64,000 bases of DNA from Carposina sasakii (taxonomy: Eukaryota > Arthropoda > Insecta > Lepidoptera > Carposinidae), in the NCBI GenBank assembly GCA_014607495.2, contig CP053153.1:6820001-6884000 (forward strand). The letters are read 5' to 3'. The notes under the pieces were generated by a model that was given only the letters and a program-made list of their open reading frames with translations, was not told the origin of the DNA and did no database searches. The position numbers and the translations under genes were made by a program. Below, piece by piece: positions 46,766 to 59,971 of the stretch. The stretch's first letter is position 1. Each line of letters starts with the position of its first letter.

Positions 46766-47497
46766 GGAATAAATGTATCCTTGATTTCATATTATAGGAT
46801 AATAATAAAAATAAAAAAGCCAATTGTTAGAAGCGGGCTGTGTAGTTTGACTTTCACTGTGGTCATAATCTCTAGTTGAAAGGCTGTGATGAGATCACTG
46901 TTTCATGGATGCGATTAACATGTGAACTTAAAACTATAATATCTTTACATAAGTAGGTATTATTGTCTTATGTTTATCTCGCATGTCTTTTTATACATAT
47001 AAGTTTCTCTAGTCTCCAGTGGTTAAATATAAATACGTTCGACTCTTGTTATAAATAAATACTATCCTCCGGGAGCCACTTCAAAGTAAAATTGATCGTT
47101 GTTCTAAACATGACTCAGCCCGAGTATGAAAAATGTTAGCGATGACAGTGTTTACGATTACCCTACTCGTACAGAACTAAATTAGATATATATTTTTACC
47201 GCAGATATTTGGATGGAACAACTAAATTTTTGTCATAGTTTTTACCTTTTATATTTCTGAGTTATTTGGTTAAATATTTTGAACGTGCTTACCTTTATAC
47301 AAAATATGCTTGCTTCGACAATATCTACATGACGTCCCCAATATTGTGTCGCCTTAGGTTCATGAATAAATATTGTTTTTGTTTCGGTATTATAGCCACC
47401 AGTAGTTAGGATTAACTAGCATAATATATTAGAATATTTGCTAGATCCGCATGATAAATCAGACAGAGCATATTATACTAAATGTCACGGCTGGTAG

Positions 47498-47530
47498 TTA
47501 TTTGTGAAGTAATATCTACTTCACAAATAA
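47498..47530. other. Short perfect hairpin
   Basis: TTATTTGTGAAGTA and its exact complement are separated by five bases (ATATC), giving a 14-bp stem. It is AT-rich, with no T run or gene context. Confidence 0.6.
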
Positions 47531-47689
47531 TTTACTTTATGGACAATTGGTCCGTTAATTTTGTTTGCTGCATAAAGAACATTAAATCTATTTTACGTAA
47601 GTGGTAAGCCAATACAAATATTACCCGTACCCATAGAACATTACCAAGTTGTGTATAAACATTCCAAAATACATTTTAATAAAGTGAAA

Positions 47690-47795
47690 AGTTCTTTATT
47701 CTTTATTGTACATACACAAAAGAATATAGCGTACAAGATAAAAGAAGAGATGCATGTACAATGGCAAGCTTATCTCTCCAAGAGTTTTACTAATC
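47690..47795 (-). mobile_element. LINE 3' UTR fragment, minus strand
   Basis: TTCTTTATTCTTTATTGTAC through GCATGTACAATGGCAAGCTT and ATCTCTCCAAGAG is the inverted match of 43226-43330. Confidence 0.65.
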
Positions 47796-48910
47796 AGTAT
47801 TGTTGTGACCAAGTAACTTAATACTAATCAAGCAGTCGATTAAAATTGCCCCTGACTGATATTATCAAATTTAAGTTTAATATTTCAAATTGGTAAATTT
47901 AGCACTATACTTAAGTTTGCGCGAAGTCATTAATCTCAGTTAGAAGATTTTTCCATCTCGTGCCGCTTCAATCAGGAGGGAGGAACTTCGAAACAAATAG
48001 CCTCATGCAAAATGGTAAGCTTCTCGAGTACCTAAACTTTAACAACAACCGTAAACTTAATTGCAATATTAGTTCAAACGATGTTCTAATTAGGCGAAAT
48101 AACGCGAACTTGGTAATAATAAATGTTGCCCATAAAAAATCGTAAAGTATTTTCTTCCTGTCGCAGGATTAACTTAACAATAGAGCATTGTGGGCTCTTC
48201 CTCGAGAGCTCCTCGCTGAAAATATTGTAAATAAATCAGTCTCGTAAAAAGTGGAGGGTGTAGTTAATGTACGCACCAATGAACCGTTCTTTATGGCCGG
48301 CCGCGATTCGCCACAACTCAATGCCTATATAAAATCTCATAAATCCACACCTGTAAAAATATTGAGATGAAAAATGTAGAATTCCCACGTAATTTCTATT
48401 CAAAGCTGATGTTCTACTTTTTTATTTATAAAACCTTACTTAAATTTATATTTGCATGTGCTTCTAACCTACCAACAGTGTGTATTGCATTGCATGTATA
48501 CCTATACATATAATATGTAATTCCTATGGATAAGGGTTTAACTCACTGAAGGATTTTTTCGGTGTAATGAATAATTTTTTTCCGTACTATAGTAGGTATC
48601 TTCATAAAATTAATATTCCTTATCGACCCCGAACGTTGATATCGTTTGGTACAAGTACCTCAAACCCCACGTGCGCAGTTCCCATGTTATACATTCAAAC
48701 AGTTTGTTAAATACTCTACTTGTCTAATAAACTATGTTTTTGTAATGACTAATGCCACAAATATTCATAATACGTTACTTCGAACTGTCGCTCACCACCA
48801 CCATTGATCCCTAGCCTGTAGTTGCCTGTGGTGGCGATCACGAGTACTTACCTAGTAATTCAAGGGCCCGATGATAAGCGAACATCTCATCACATCTTCC
48901 TGTCCTTATC

Positions 48911-49144
48911 CTGATGATGATGATGATCTCATAGTCCGATGGGACGGAAAGGCGACACGACCGGAGAGAGATCAGGCGTAGGACCAACGGTTTTACGTGC
49001 TTTCCGAGGCACGAGCTAAGTGACAATTTTGCAACATTAAAATCTGTACATGAAATAAATTCATTGGTACAGGCCCGTAACTGGGATCGAACTTACGCCT
49101 CCCGCTTGGAAGGTGCACGTCTTAACCACTGGGCTATCACCGCT
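48911..49144 (-). mobile_element. tRNA-derived SINE (family 2)
   Basis: The minus strand from 49144 reads like a tRNA: AGCGGTGATAGCCCAGTGG (A box 49123-49135) and GTTCGATCCCAGTTAC (B box 49084-49092). A body follows with GTGCCTCGGAAAGCACGT and CCGTTGGTCC, ending in an ATC repeat (48912-48928). Head, body and simple-repeat tail make a full SINE of about 230 bases. It differs from family 1 in head, body and tail. Confidence 0.8.
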
Positions 49145-51044
49145 TATCCTATTATTAATGAGGTCGGCGCAATATGGTTACTTTCGAAACTCACATTTCA
49201 TCACATTGTGATATTACATTATTTAGATGAGCGTATCTTGACATCCAAACTAATAAAATAACTCTGTTGAAGCTACACAAAGAATAACATAACTCAAGCA
49301 CTCGATATTTTCTCCAATATCGTTTATTTGTTCGATGACTTCCGAAGACTTTTTGTATAAAGCAAGAGCTTATAAGAATAATAAGATAAAACATAAGAAT
49401 GACGTATATTGAGCTGTATAAAGCTCTTATGATATAATAGTATATTGAGCGCGATGTATATATACTCCGATTTTTAATTATGTAGAGTAAAATGACAGCT
49501 ACAACTGACTTTTTTTATTTAAATGTTGCAAGCGTAGTAGGTACAACTAGTAATGTAATTTTTTATTGTGAGCGATTAGATGAACTTTTCATACGAACTT
49601 TCTATAGTTTAATTTTACGATATAAATACCATACAAATAAATCCAAAATACACACAAAGTAGACCTTAGATCAGGCGCAAGTGAATCCGACAGCGAGAAA
49701 TGATTTATTAATGTGCTTATGTACGTTATTTTTTTATTATTTTATTTTGACTATGTAATTTTGCACTCGTTTTTGTGAAAGGCGACGATAACGAAAATAT
49801 TATGACGATAGGATATTGTGGTGGTATGTGGTTAAGGGTAAAATGAGCATAATAATATACTTTTATATAATATAAAGATTCTTAAAATCGTAAAGTTGAT
49901 GTCTAATTGTAGCGACATATTGATTTCCTTAGGTATGATCCACTTCCACCAAAGGATCAAAACCTGTAAAAAGCTAGTTATCTCCTTTAAAAATAGATTT
50001 ATTGAAACATTGTTATTTCTACAAAACGTGAGATGACTTGATAATAGGTAAATAACCATTCCCAAACATTTTCAGATGATTTCACCTTATTTTATAATTG
50101 CAATATTTTAAATTTATAGAATACATTTTTAAACTCTTTAATTCGGAATTCACACATTAGCCGGCCTTCTAAGATTAGTCGTAACATAAATATACTTACA
50201 TTAAGTCAATCGAAATGTTCAAATGAACGAAAATGAACTTTCGATTAATTTTGAACAACACTATTTTTTATTACCCTAAAGTGGAATCACTCGAAATGTC
50301 AATTTACTCCACATAATTAAAAATCAGACTATAGATAGTAAAGCTAACTAACACAGACAACGTTCAAATAGAATAACGTGGGTTTCGCATGCCAATTAAA
50401 CTTTGAGTAATACTCTAGGGAGTATTTCTGTTACCCGAGGTATAGTCAGCAGTAAAGGGTTTAGTTAGTCAGATTTCTAAGCATATTTGATTTTGCTTTG
50501 GTTGTATGTTCCTTACATCGGCAAAATACCTGATTTTCTCTTATTTATAATAAAATTAATATCATACATCAAGGAAAATCTATTAAGTTATTATAATTAT
50601 AGTGCGTTAATTCATTGGTAGGTTTAGTGCGTAATTTAATTGAAGTACAATAAAATTCTACTTTATATTAGGCAAAATTACAAAATATGTAAAAGCATGA
50701 AATATTTTATACCTTCACCTGGAAATTATTTTCGTTAATCAGCTATCACATTTAAGAATATGGATTGAGCTATAAGTGATAGTACCTTAATATGCTGACG
50801 TTACCTAAAACAAATCCTATGAGACTACCTGTATTAATTATCTTACCTATCTTTACTTTGTCGTTGTATACTCATCGAGGAATAGATAAACTATTTAATT
50901 ACAAACTGATATTGATAGGAAATGGATAGGTTGTCTGTACAACTTTTTTGTAAATAAATATTAGGTACAACATCTATAACTTTAACCCTTACAAATTACA
51001 ACGTAGTAGGTATGTATTACAAACTAGGGTGTAATACCCTTTCA
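49145..51044 (+). other. Intronic sequence, no feature
   Basis: AT-rich; no exon or clear repeat. Confidence 0.5.
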
Positions 51045-51240
51045 CGTGGACTAAGTCTTGGGCGGCCGCTTTAAAGTTAGTTTAAGACTTTTTAGGCAAT
51101 TTTTAAATATTTTCTCTAAGTAAGAACCATCCTCGTACTTCAGGGAATATTCTAAATAAAGAATTAGCGAAAACGGTTCAGCTGTCCTCGAGATTTGCGC
51201 TAAGCAACACATTCAGCGATTCATTTTTATATTATAAATT
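51045..51240 (-). repeat. Dispersed non-autonomous repeat, minus strand
   Basis: Inverted relative of 36991-37195, containing AAAGAATTAGCGAAAACGGT, TCAGCTGTCCTCGAGATTTG and TTCAGCGATTCATTTTTATA. It sits about 300 bases before the second UCR1 exon. Confidence 0.65.
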
Positions 51241-51543
51241 ACAACGTAGTATGTTTTTGTAAGTAAGATATCTCAAAGACACAAAACCACAACTTATCCT
51301 CGATAAAGTAGATATCTTATTCCGTTCTCTCCACATCATATGCAGTGTCAAGTCAATTTCAGACGACGCGATTTTTTTAGTATAATAGTTCTTAGAGAAC
51401 CATTTTGTGATTAATCTAGCAATGACTGAGATCTTTTAAACTTAAATTTACAATTAAATCATGACACCTGGAATATAATATTATGTTTTAGTCGTAGAAT
51501 AATGGTTCTTATACCTAATGCTAATTGAGTTTATTGTCCACAG

Positions 51544-51645
51544 TCACGGAGAAGACTTGATCGTGACTCCCTTCGCACAAGTCCTGGCGAGCCTTCGCAG
51601 CGTTCGCAACAACTTCCTCAGTCTCACCAATGTGCCAGTTGCTAA
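51544..51645 (+). CDS. dnc: dunce/PDE4 exon: C-terminal half of UCR1
   Basis: The acceptor TTATTGTCCACAG is followed by one base, 33 codons and two bases, then GTAAGT. It reads [20 protein letters not shown] and [13 protein letters not shown], the most conserved part of PDE4 UCR1, which contacts UCR2. The one-base entry accepts the AG of the 14018 exon (giving Ser), the GC of the micro-exon (Ala) or the GC of the alternative first exon (Ala). It is the shared entry point of all isoforms seen here. The exit (AA) joins the 58287 exon to give Lys. Separated by about 37 kb of intron from the first UCR1 exon. Confidence 0.95.
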   Translation, partial: SRRRLDRDSLRTSPGEPSQRSQQLPQSHQCASC

Positions 51646-54600
51646 GTAAGTACCCTCTTTTTTACTATCTTAGTTTGTAATTTCTTATTAGATTTGCCAA
51701 TGACAATAATCTGAGCTATGAAGCCTTGAATTTGGTTTTTCGATTTCTTTGTCACTTTAATGCCAATAATAATACCACTGTACCACATTAGGTTCCCTAA
51801 GCTCCTATTTCGTGGGTGGATAAGTACAGTATAAAAGATTAAAACATAGCATATCGCACATCCACTAAAAACTATAATAATTGACAAAACCAATGCAATA
51901 TATAATCACATTTCCACAAAAACTTTAAAGCTCATTATGTAAATTTACGTCTTTAGTCTTGTAACAGTTTTTTAGCGGATGTGCGATATCACTAGGAAAT
52001 ATCATATTATCCTATTTAATTGTTTTACTGTGATTTAGAACCCATTTTGGGGACAGAAAACAGGTCTGTCTGTAGGTATATACGAGTATGTATAGGTATG
52101 ATTTTATAAAAATGAATAAAACATTGCTCATTATAGTCATTATAGTGCAAATTGCTCTTTGACGTCACATACTGGACACATGATTAATTTAATAATAGTT
52201 TCAATTAATTACTTTAATTATATACCAATTATTAATATACGTAGTAGATACAATGATTTATCAGGAAACTATGTGATCAGTGATTACAGCTTACATAAGT
52301 AGGTACCCACCTTATAATGAGTATCTCCTTATACGCGCAAGTAACTCTTTTAATGTTTAATTTATTATGTATTTTTAAACAAACCCAATCTATGCATACC
52401 TTTTTTGTTTTTTTGAGCGGAAAATTATCTTTTAAGAGGTTTGATTTTCTGTTGTTCCAATGAATTTAACCCAAATATGCGTATTTTTTTGTTTAGAATT
52501 ACGGATTTCAGAAATCAACTTATGTGTAGCTTTACTTTTTGAATAAGTAGGGAATTACATTTTTAAAATGTGCTTAACCTTCTCTTTTAAATAAATAGAA
52601 GTCATAAAATTTTATGATGTAGTAACATGTCAAAATTAATACTCCTTATTTAAACATTAACTTTATAGCTTTATGAATTTTTAATTAGTCACATGCATAA
52701 AATCTGCGAAGAGAACGTGCCACTTACATAAATAATATAGTTTGGCAGACATATTCTGTTTGTCTAGATACGTCAGTGTGCGCGTGAGTAATACAAGGTC
52801 TTGGAACGCGCACGTTGTATGTTTGGATGTGGCAACTGAGTGTACTCACTTTGTTGTATTGTAGAATAATAAATTTTAACTTATTAGAGTACTTGATTAC
52901 TTTAATTTACTATGAAGATTTTATGCTCGTTTGTCTATTGCAATGAGATTGCGGGTAGATCTATTCTAATCATTTTGTGTAAAACTTACATTAATTAATT
53001 CTATTTTATTCATTATATTTAGAAAATTAATAACTAGATAGCCTGCGATCTTTTGGGATTTATTAGGTCGTCTGGCAAAAAATTCAAAATGTTTTAATGC
53101 CACTCCCGGTATTTGTTGGCCTTTTTTTACTTAGTAAGATTCATTATACTTGTTTCCTTAAGTCATATTTAATATTTCTTTACGTGTATATAAAATGTTT
53201 TGTAAAATAAAATGCCTGAAAGACTGAGAATCAACTCACAGGTGCACTACCGTAGAGATCTGAAATTTAGCTTAGTGGGTGTGTTCTTTTTATGACGCAC
53301 GTATGACGTAGGCATTCTTTAAGAAAAGGTTTTTAGAAATACTAAATTCCACGAGAACAGAAATTAACAGAATTTCTAAACGCGGACGAAGTCACGGACG
53401 TGGAAAAATTATCCATGCTTACTAAATCAACTCCCTTCATGTAAAATTGAGTAATTAGATAATTATGACTACCCTGAACGATATCAAAGGGGATACTCGT
53501 ATCCAGCTAACTAGCAAGATCATTAAAAAAATTGCTTTTCTTTTTAGCATAGTATACTAGGATGCACAATCGTTATAAATAAACTTAACACTCGATTGTA
53601 CTCAGATAAATATTTTGCCACCTCCAAATTTTAGTGGCTGAATAGCTTGTGACGTAACAGTCGTCGGTGATGACGTAGCTAAGCACGCGATGTCTGAGTC
53701 ACGCACGGTACGGTTGTGGGACCGATTTCGACATAGCTAGGCGAAATTTCGTTACGCGCCAGTAGTTCTACTATACCTACCAATCACCATGGGTGATTGC
53801 AATCACGTGCAGTGACGTTAATCCAATCTGTTCTAACTTTAGATTCACCCAGACTATTACGAATAATGTTTGGGTTAGACAATAGGGGCCTGGTTTTAAA
53901 GATAACGAAAGCTACCTCCAAAAACCATCTTATAGATACTTGGCTTGACATACTATGAAAAAATAATCAACAAGTATAAGTATGATTTGCTATCTTGACT
54001 TTAAACCTTAAACTGTCCATTTATTTAGAGAGAAAAATCATTACTACATACTGACTGTAAATTGTCTGATAAGACTAAAACATGCTATAGCTCACAAGCA
54101 GGTTATCGACTCCTACCTAAATGAAAATTAGATTTTTCATCTCACTCAGACTAAGCACTTTTCTTGATTCTCAACACCCACATAATGTAATCCAGACTTA
54201 CTCGTACTTCGAACTTTGAACAGAGGTACCTATATCTATATATTTCTAGTAATGAAAGGTGAATAATTTGTACTTCAGCGTAGGTATAAAAATAAATACT
54301 CAATAATAAAAAATGTAAAGATAAAAATATCTAAAGGTAGACTTTATTTTGAAATGGCAATTCTCGAGTCTCAAATTTTAATATTTAGTCATATCTTTTG
54401 TATAATACGCCTTCGATGCTCTTGTAAATTATATTGTATGAGAAATGTAAAATAAAATTATGACAATGTGTTTTTTTCTTAATATTGAGCTAAGCATATC
54501 CAACACCCACATAAAGTGCCGGATGATATGAAAAGAAAGATTAATTCACATATAAAGTTTGTTGATATGTTTATTTTGTTATATGTGAAACATAACCTAT

Positions 54601-55847
54601 GAGCCCTATAGATGATGTATATGTTTTTTGTGGAAGATATGCTTTGTTTTTCTGGGAGATATCATATTCCCTTATTATATGTGGATAGACCCCAGCTGTT
54701 GCCTACCCATGGATCCAGCTATATTGCTTACAACTTTTGAGGTCCAATATCGTCACTAAGTTTCCATGCGCCACGCACTGTTTGATTTTAATAACATACC
54801 TACATACTTTTTGGGGTTCCCTATTTCTTATATATATCTTCATGACTTATAAATTCAGGATATAAACAGACGTAAAAGAGACATCACCGAACAATAGAGC
54901 GCTCTTTTGCGGAATCTTTTCTTCTGTCGCTGAGTTTTGTGACGAATACTGTTGTTCCTTTGAATCGCGGACATCGTTGTAATTTACCTGCAGCTTTCTT
55001 CCATTTAGTCGCCATTATTTATCTTTTAGAAGACAGGCTGCTTTTATATACTTCCTTGGCTAGAAAACTTTATACTTCGTCATAAGTAGATTAAAAACAT
55101 TGTTCATTGGCGTGATTAACGCTTTTAATTTACATGATTTTGTAGATGGATAATTAGCAGCGAAATACTTTATTTTCATAACGTCCATAATGATTAGGTA
55201 CAGAAATTTTAAATGGCAAGAATATACTTCAACATATTAGTCAACAAAATTGCTTTTTGGAACAAATCTCTACACATGCAAGCGAATAACTTGGCTAGTT
55301 AAATATTGACATGTTCCAGCCCTGCCTCTTATATTTAATCATGTTCTTATACAGAATTTTAATTCAAACCCGTATTTTCCCGTGTCTATAGTTGTACAAC
55401 GGAAACATTTACGTGCAACAAAAGGATGACCAGTTAAAATACAATTCGACTATTTTCTAAGAACGATGCGTCCGTCGGTGACATCCTGAATTCTGACCCC
55501 TACAAATAGTACTATGATTGTCAGCGTCCCGGCCCTTGCACGATGATTGCCTGCATCCTGCCCCCATATGCGACGTACGTATGCACATACAAGAAGCCGT
55601 CTGGCGACCATCAAAAGTACATACCATCTGGTCGCAGTGACCTATGATTGAAATAGTTCTGATTACCGACCACCGGACCACGCTATATTTAGCTCAGCCG
55701 TGTTCTAGAATGTACATAAAGTAATCAACAATACAGTCTGTTTACTGCGACCCTGCTGGTGCAGACTGGTTTAATTACTATTACATGTCATTCATAATCG
55801 CAGATGAGAGTTATAGGGTTATTCTAAATACTTATAGATACATACAT
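51646..55847 (+). other. Intron after the second UCR1 exon
   Basis: No further exon recognised. AACGCGGACGAAGTCACGGA (53379-53398) is a repeat scrap. A GC-richer patch at 55457-55690 has broken frames. Confidence 0.5.
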
Positions 55848-56030
55848 AGTATACACACGACTGTGTTCCCCAAATAGGGTAGCCAGAACTGGAGTATAGT
55901 AAAGAAGTTTAGCAAAGCGGGGCCAGATGTACCTAAATGATAGAAACAAGTTCTTAGCTTATTGCCTGAGAGAATCAGGCCCCGTCAAGTTAGTACGAGC
56001 TGCCGTAAAGCCTACAGGGGCTGAGTTGTT
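55848..56030 (+). repeat. GTGTTCCCCAAATAGGGTAGCC repeat family, plus strand
   Basis: ACTGTGTTCCCCAAATAGGG, GTAGCCAGAACTGGAG, GGCCAGATGTACCTAAATGA and TTAGCTTATTGCCTGAGAGA occur in order. The same order is found at 62395-62600 and inverted at 63285-63440. Short pieces flank the repeat at 12.2 kb. Confidence 0.6.
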
Positions 56031-56219
56031 CAGTCGATTTTTATACAACATCCTTGGCTTACAACTCCATTTTTATATAACATCCTTGGTTTACAACGTT
56101 CTTGAAGCAAAAAATGTTAGCGCATTCTCGTTCCGATATCTCCCTCGCACATGCCAAAGTCTATTACTGCAGTTTGAGATAGACATATTTTGTGAGTGAA
56201 TGGTACGACCGTGTGGTAC

Positions 56220-56460
56220 AGCAGCACAGCAGCAAGCAAAGTAAATCCAACATGGCGTTCGTTTGTTCTGGCGATCGGTTTGTTTGTGAATTTTTCTGTT
56301 TATTTATTCGCTCCAGTAATGTTGAGTAGAGTTTCGGTTTCTCCGTTTAGTGTGTGAGATACTTAACAGTATTCTGATAGTGATTTAACCTAAGATAGTG
56401 ACTTTTAATCCAAGATAGTGACTTTTTTTCATAAGTTTGCAGGATACTAGTTTTTGCAGG
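56220..56460 (+). repeat. Short tandem AAGATAGTGACTTTT units
   Basis: GATAGTGATTTAACCTA, AAGATAGTGACTTTTAATCC and AAGATAGTGACTTTTTTTC form about three tandem units at 56379-56430. The sequence before them (CAGCAGCACAGCAGCAAGC) is locally repetitive. Origin unknown. Confidence 0.4.
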
Positions 56461-56641
56461 ATACTTCGTGTATTTTTGTTATTTGTTTATCCTTTATCAT
56501 GGTTTGGATGGATGGATCATGATGGATTTTTTGGAAGGATTGTATTTCTTTTTGTGTCATTTCTTTAAATTAAAATGTATTATTCTTCATAACAATAATA
56601 TCCTTGTTTTATTTGATAAAATGATTATCGTTACGTGTGTA

Positions 56642-56745
56642 CATATTTCGGATTGGGCATTTTCCCTTGTAGAAAACTAGAGCCAGAACTCTGGTTTGAG
56701 TTTTCTGCAAGTGAAAATGCCTAATTCCGGAATGTATCGTACATT
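56642..56745. mobile_element. Foldback element of about 105 bp
   Basis: TTGGGCATTTTCCCTTGTAG then AAAACT on the left is mirrored by AGTTTTCTGCAAGTGAAAAT then GCCTAATT on the right. The pairing extends to TACAT at both outer ends, with a loop of about ten bases around AGCCAGAA. Arms are about 45 bases with several mismatches. Confidence 0.7.
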
Positions 56746-57882
56746 TCTAAGTATCTACCTATCCCTGCATTCCATATTTATCGTCAGTTTTGCGGGGGTG
56801 AGGTAAGATGGCAACAGTGAGCTTGCCTTTGATCCTTTGGTACTTTTTGTACGCAGTTGCCCTTCTTCTCCGCTAGGAGTAAATGTGTTCTGTGGAGAGA
56901 ATGCCCGAGCTCCCTCGGTCGGCTATTACGACATGCACGGAAAGAGATGCAGCTGATATGTTCTAGGTTCTAGTAAAGCCCCACATCAGCACAGGTTATT
57001 CTAAATATCAATAAATAAATAACATGATGTACATCATAACGTGCTAATAAATAAGTAGACGTACCTACATATTTGGAACGAATTCCCACAGTTAGCAGTG
57101 ACTATGTCCGTTGAGGTAGAGCCTGCCTGATACTTGTTTCCGTGCCATGAACGTTTACCAATTTATCTAGGTTCGTTCTTATATTGCTCATCTTTTTCAC
57201 GTACTACCTAATGCTCTAGGGAACCAAATGTTGGGCGTAGTTATTGTGTTATAAGTTTGTAAATATTTATAAGTATTATTTTTACTTATTGTTCTAGGAT
57301 TAAGTATTTAATGGTTGGGTATAATTTAATAGGTAAGTATAAGAAAGGGAGTTGCGATAAATCTGGTGATTGTTCTCGTACTCGAATTATAATATTACGT
57401 TAAAATAGAGTCTACTTTAGGTCTTTTGATTTCATTTAGTGAATTTACGTTCGGTTGAACATGAAAAGGTACTTTTCTGTGCCCCAAATGATAGGATAAG
57501 ATTAGAAAATTGGAAGAGCCTCCTACCTACCATCAAGAACCTTTAGAAAATGCCAACTGAAATTTAATCTCATCAAATATAAGAGCTTTTTCTCAAAGTA
57601 AATTCATAGCTTTGTATATAGGGCTTCCCATAGGCCTTTAATCTTGGCAGTTGGTTCTTAATGATCGGCGAACGAAAAAGCCGAATTTGTACGGATCGTA
57701 TAGGTACATGACGTTATGTTACTTTTCACTCACAGACAATAATTCAGGAACAAAATTAATTTGATTGATACGAATAAAATTATTTATAATCGTATATTAC
57801 CCGCGACTTCGTTAAGTACTGTAATATGATACCTACGCGGTTTTTCAGTGATAAGAAGTAGTTAAAAATTAATTAATTAACC

Positions 57883-58100
57883 CGCAGTAGGGCGTTTTAA
57901 CGCTCCAGCCTACCGCCGCGTTATAGCGTCGCATTGTGTTGTACTGAACTAAGCTATTACCGGTCTTGACTTACTTGACTTTATAGGTACTTACCTACTC
58001 AGCGTTATTACTCGTTGTCACACTGAAAAATACGCAACATTACAGCATAAAATGCTAGCGCCCTACTGCGCGTTATATACGCTCTATTTTTGACGGGGCC
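57883..58100. mobile_element. Possible small TIR element
   Basis: CGCAGTAGGGCG (57885-57896) and its exact complement CGCCCTACTGCG (58060-58071) bracket about 160 bases with further CG-containing words on both sides. It lies about 190 bases before the next dunce-like exon. The arms diverge outside the core. Confidence 0.35.
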
Positions 58101-58286
58101 ACTTGATCACAAAACCCTATCTAAGATGACAACGGGAAAGTCTTTCAAAGATAAACTAGTTTAGCGAAAATTATGTGTAAATATTTTTAAAAAACGCCGT
58201 TATATCACTTGTCACTGAACAATTTAAACTATGTTATGTACATAGGTACTCTATTTATTAAAGTTTTCTCTTTTATCCCATTTCAG

Positions 58287-58371
58287 ATCGCGGAGATCAT
58301 CTGGTGCGGCGACGGCTGTTACACCACAGCCATTTATTACAAAAATGTTTTTTTGTGTTAACCCTATAGGA
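58287..58371 (+). CDS. dnc: dunce/PDE4 linker exon between UCR1 and UCR2 (probable)
   Basis: TTTATCCCATTTCAG leads into an exon whose first base completes the AA of the previous exon (Lys). SRRSSGAATAVTPQPFITK then follows, which fits the basic, serine-rich linker after UCR1 in PDE4 proteins (SKR or SRR type). The proposed donor GTAAGT at 58372 leaves phase 0 after VNPIG. The last dozen residues (MFFCVNPIG) are unlike the family, so a shorter form, an unseen donor, or a reading end is possible. Without splicing, the frame stops at TAA (58387-58389). The next expected exon, beginning UCR2 (EEAY...LEELDWCLDQL), is not found before 64000. Confidence 0.65.
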
Positions 58372-59079
58372 GTAAGTAGGTTATCGTAATAACTTTAGAC
58401 AATTTGAAAAATTTACGCGCGTCTAGGCATTTATGTTCAACTTTGGACCCTAAATGGAAACCAGACATATATTTATGGAGAAAAATACATCGTTTATATA
58501 TAAATATATATACCGTCGTGAATTACCTACTTTATAATTTACTAACCTTACCTAATAACTGCCAACGGGTCTTATGGATTTACTATGAATGCAGTTTATT
58601 ATACTCGTATGGTTTATCATCTGATGTCTAAAGTAATGTAATAGTGTCTATAAACTCTAAATAATGCATTTTGATAAATCAAAATAATATGGTAATTAGA
58701 GAAAATCGTATAACATTGAACATCTCTTTAAATCAAAAAAATTGGGACGATTTCCTACAAGTTGGTCCCATATTCGCCACTACCCGAGGTCAATCCTCAA
58801 ATATTATAGGCACATGTAGTCTGTTTTTAACCGACATACGAATTTTCCTCTTACCTCTCACGAATATTGTAGGCACATGTACAACGCTTAGATAAGGAAT
58901 CTAAATCCTCAAATATAAAAAAGTCCGTTTTTAGATTTTTATAGAGAATTTTGGTCAGCTACACATAATATGGTGGAGCCGCCGAAAAACAGATAGTGGA
59001 ACTTTTTAGTAACAAAATTAGAGAAAATCGTATAATATTGAACATCTCTCGTTAACCGACTTAAAAAACTAAGTGTTAC

Positions 59080-59439
59080 ATGGCTGTTGTTGCCAAATCT
59101 CTTATTCCTCCGAGGCGTGTGCATTACCTCGCCACATACGCACTCTGGAGAACTCCTGAGAATCAGATGGTCCAACCGAGTGCGTATACCGAAATTGCGA
59201 AGAGATTAAGTGCCATTGAGGCCTACTTAATGCGTCGGCATTTTTTCGTTAAATTGGCTATCTTCTTTTCTGAACTAGAGGAGGGCAAGCGGAAACGCGG
59301 CGGGCAACTCCTCAGATACAAAGATGTCAGAAAAGACATGGTATGCTTCCAAGTCAGCACAACGACCAGAGTGGTCGGTGATAAAGTAAGTACCATCGAG
59401 GAGCAGCGTCAAGCTGACCGCCTAAACGTGATGAACTAA
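59080..59439 (+). pseudogene. Possible LINE C-terminal remnant
   Basis: A 119-codon frame between the direct repeats. [20 protein letters not shown] and [20 protein letters not shown] stand out. The last resembles the K-R-G-x-x-L-R-Y-K-D-V motif near the C terminus of several non-LTR reverse transcriptases. There is no reverse-transcriptase core. A fragment, or a chance frame with one suggestive motif. Confidence 0.4.
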
Positions 59440-59971
59440 AGACTCGTCCTCCTGGCCATTATCTATAATACAATAATGGCGCACTAATCTGATGCTATGT
59501 AAATGTAAGCCATCTCCGAGCGCATGAACGCCAACTTAGTAATATTGGAGAAAGTGGTCGCCATGACCGAAATTGGTCGAGGTCATCATTATCCTCAAAT
59601 AGTTTTAGTCCTTTTTCTCTTTTGTAGGCTGACATGCCTCCTGTACACGGCTTAACGCAATATATATTTACCCTTTAGTTAAATTTTACTTTAGTAAGCT
59701 CGAGTTTTGGGAGGAAGTCGGTTTTTCGTTTTAAAAAAATTATTATACTTTTACTCAGCGTTTTGATCACCTACATATAAACATAACATCTGATGATGGA
59801 ATCTCTAAGGAATCTAGGGATATCCTCAAATATAATAGGCACGAGTAGACCGTTTTTAGATTTTTATTGAGAATTTTGGTCAGCTACACATAATATATAT
59901 AAAGGAAAAAAGGAAACGAGGGTGTGATGATGGGGCCGCCGCAAAACAGATAGTGGAACTTTTTAGTAACA

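Noticed and set aside
55457..55690. GC-richer segment with frames on both strands
   Set aside because: The plus frame with PAPICDVRMHIQEAVWRPSK is interrupted by several stops and the minus frame has no recognisable motif. It may be a decayed gene or repeat, but nothing decides.
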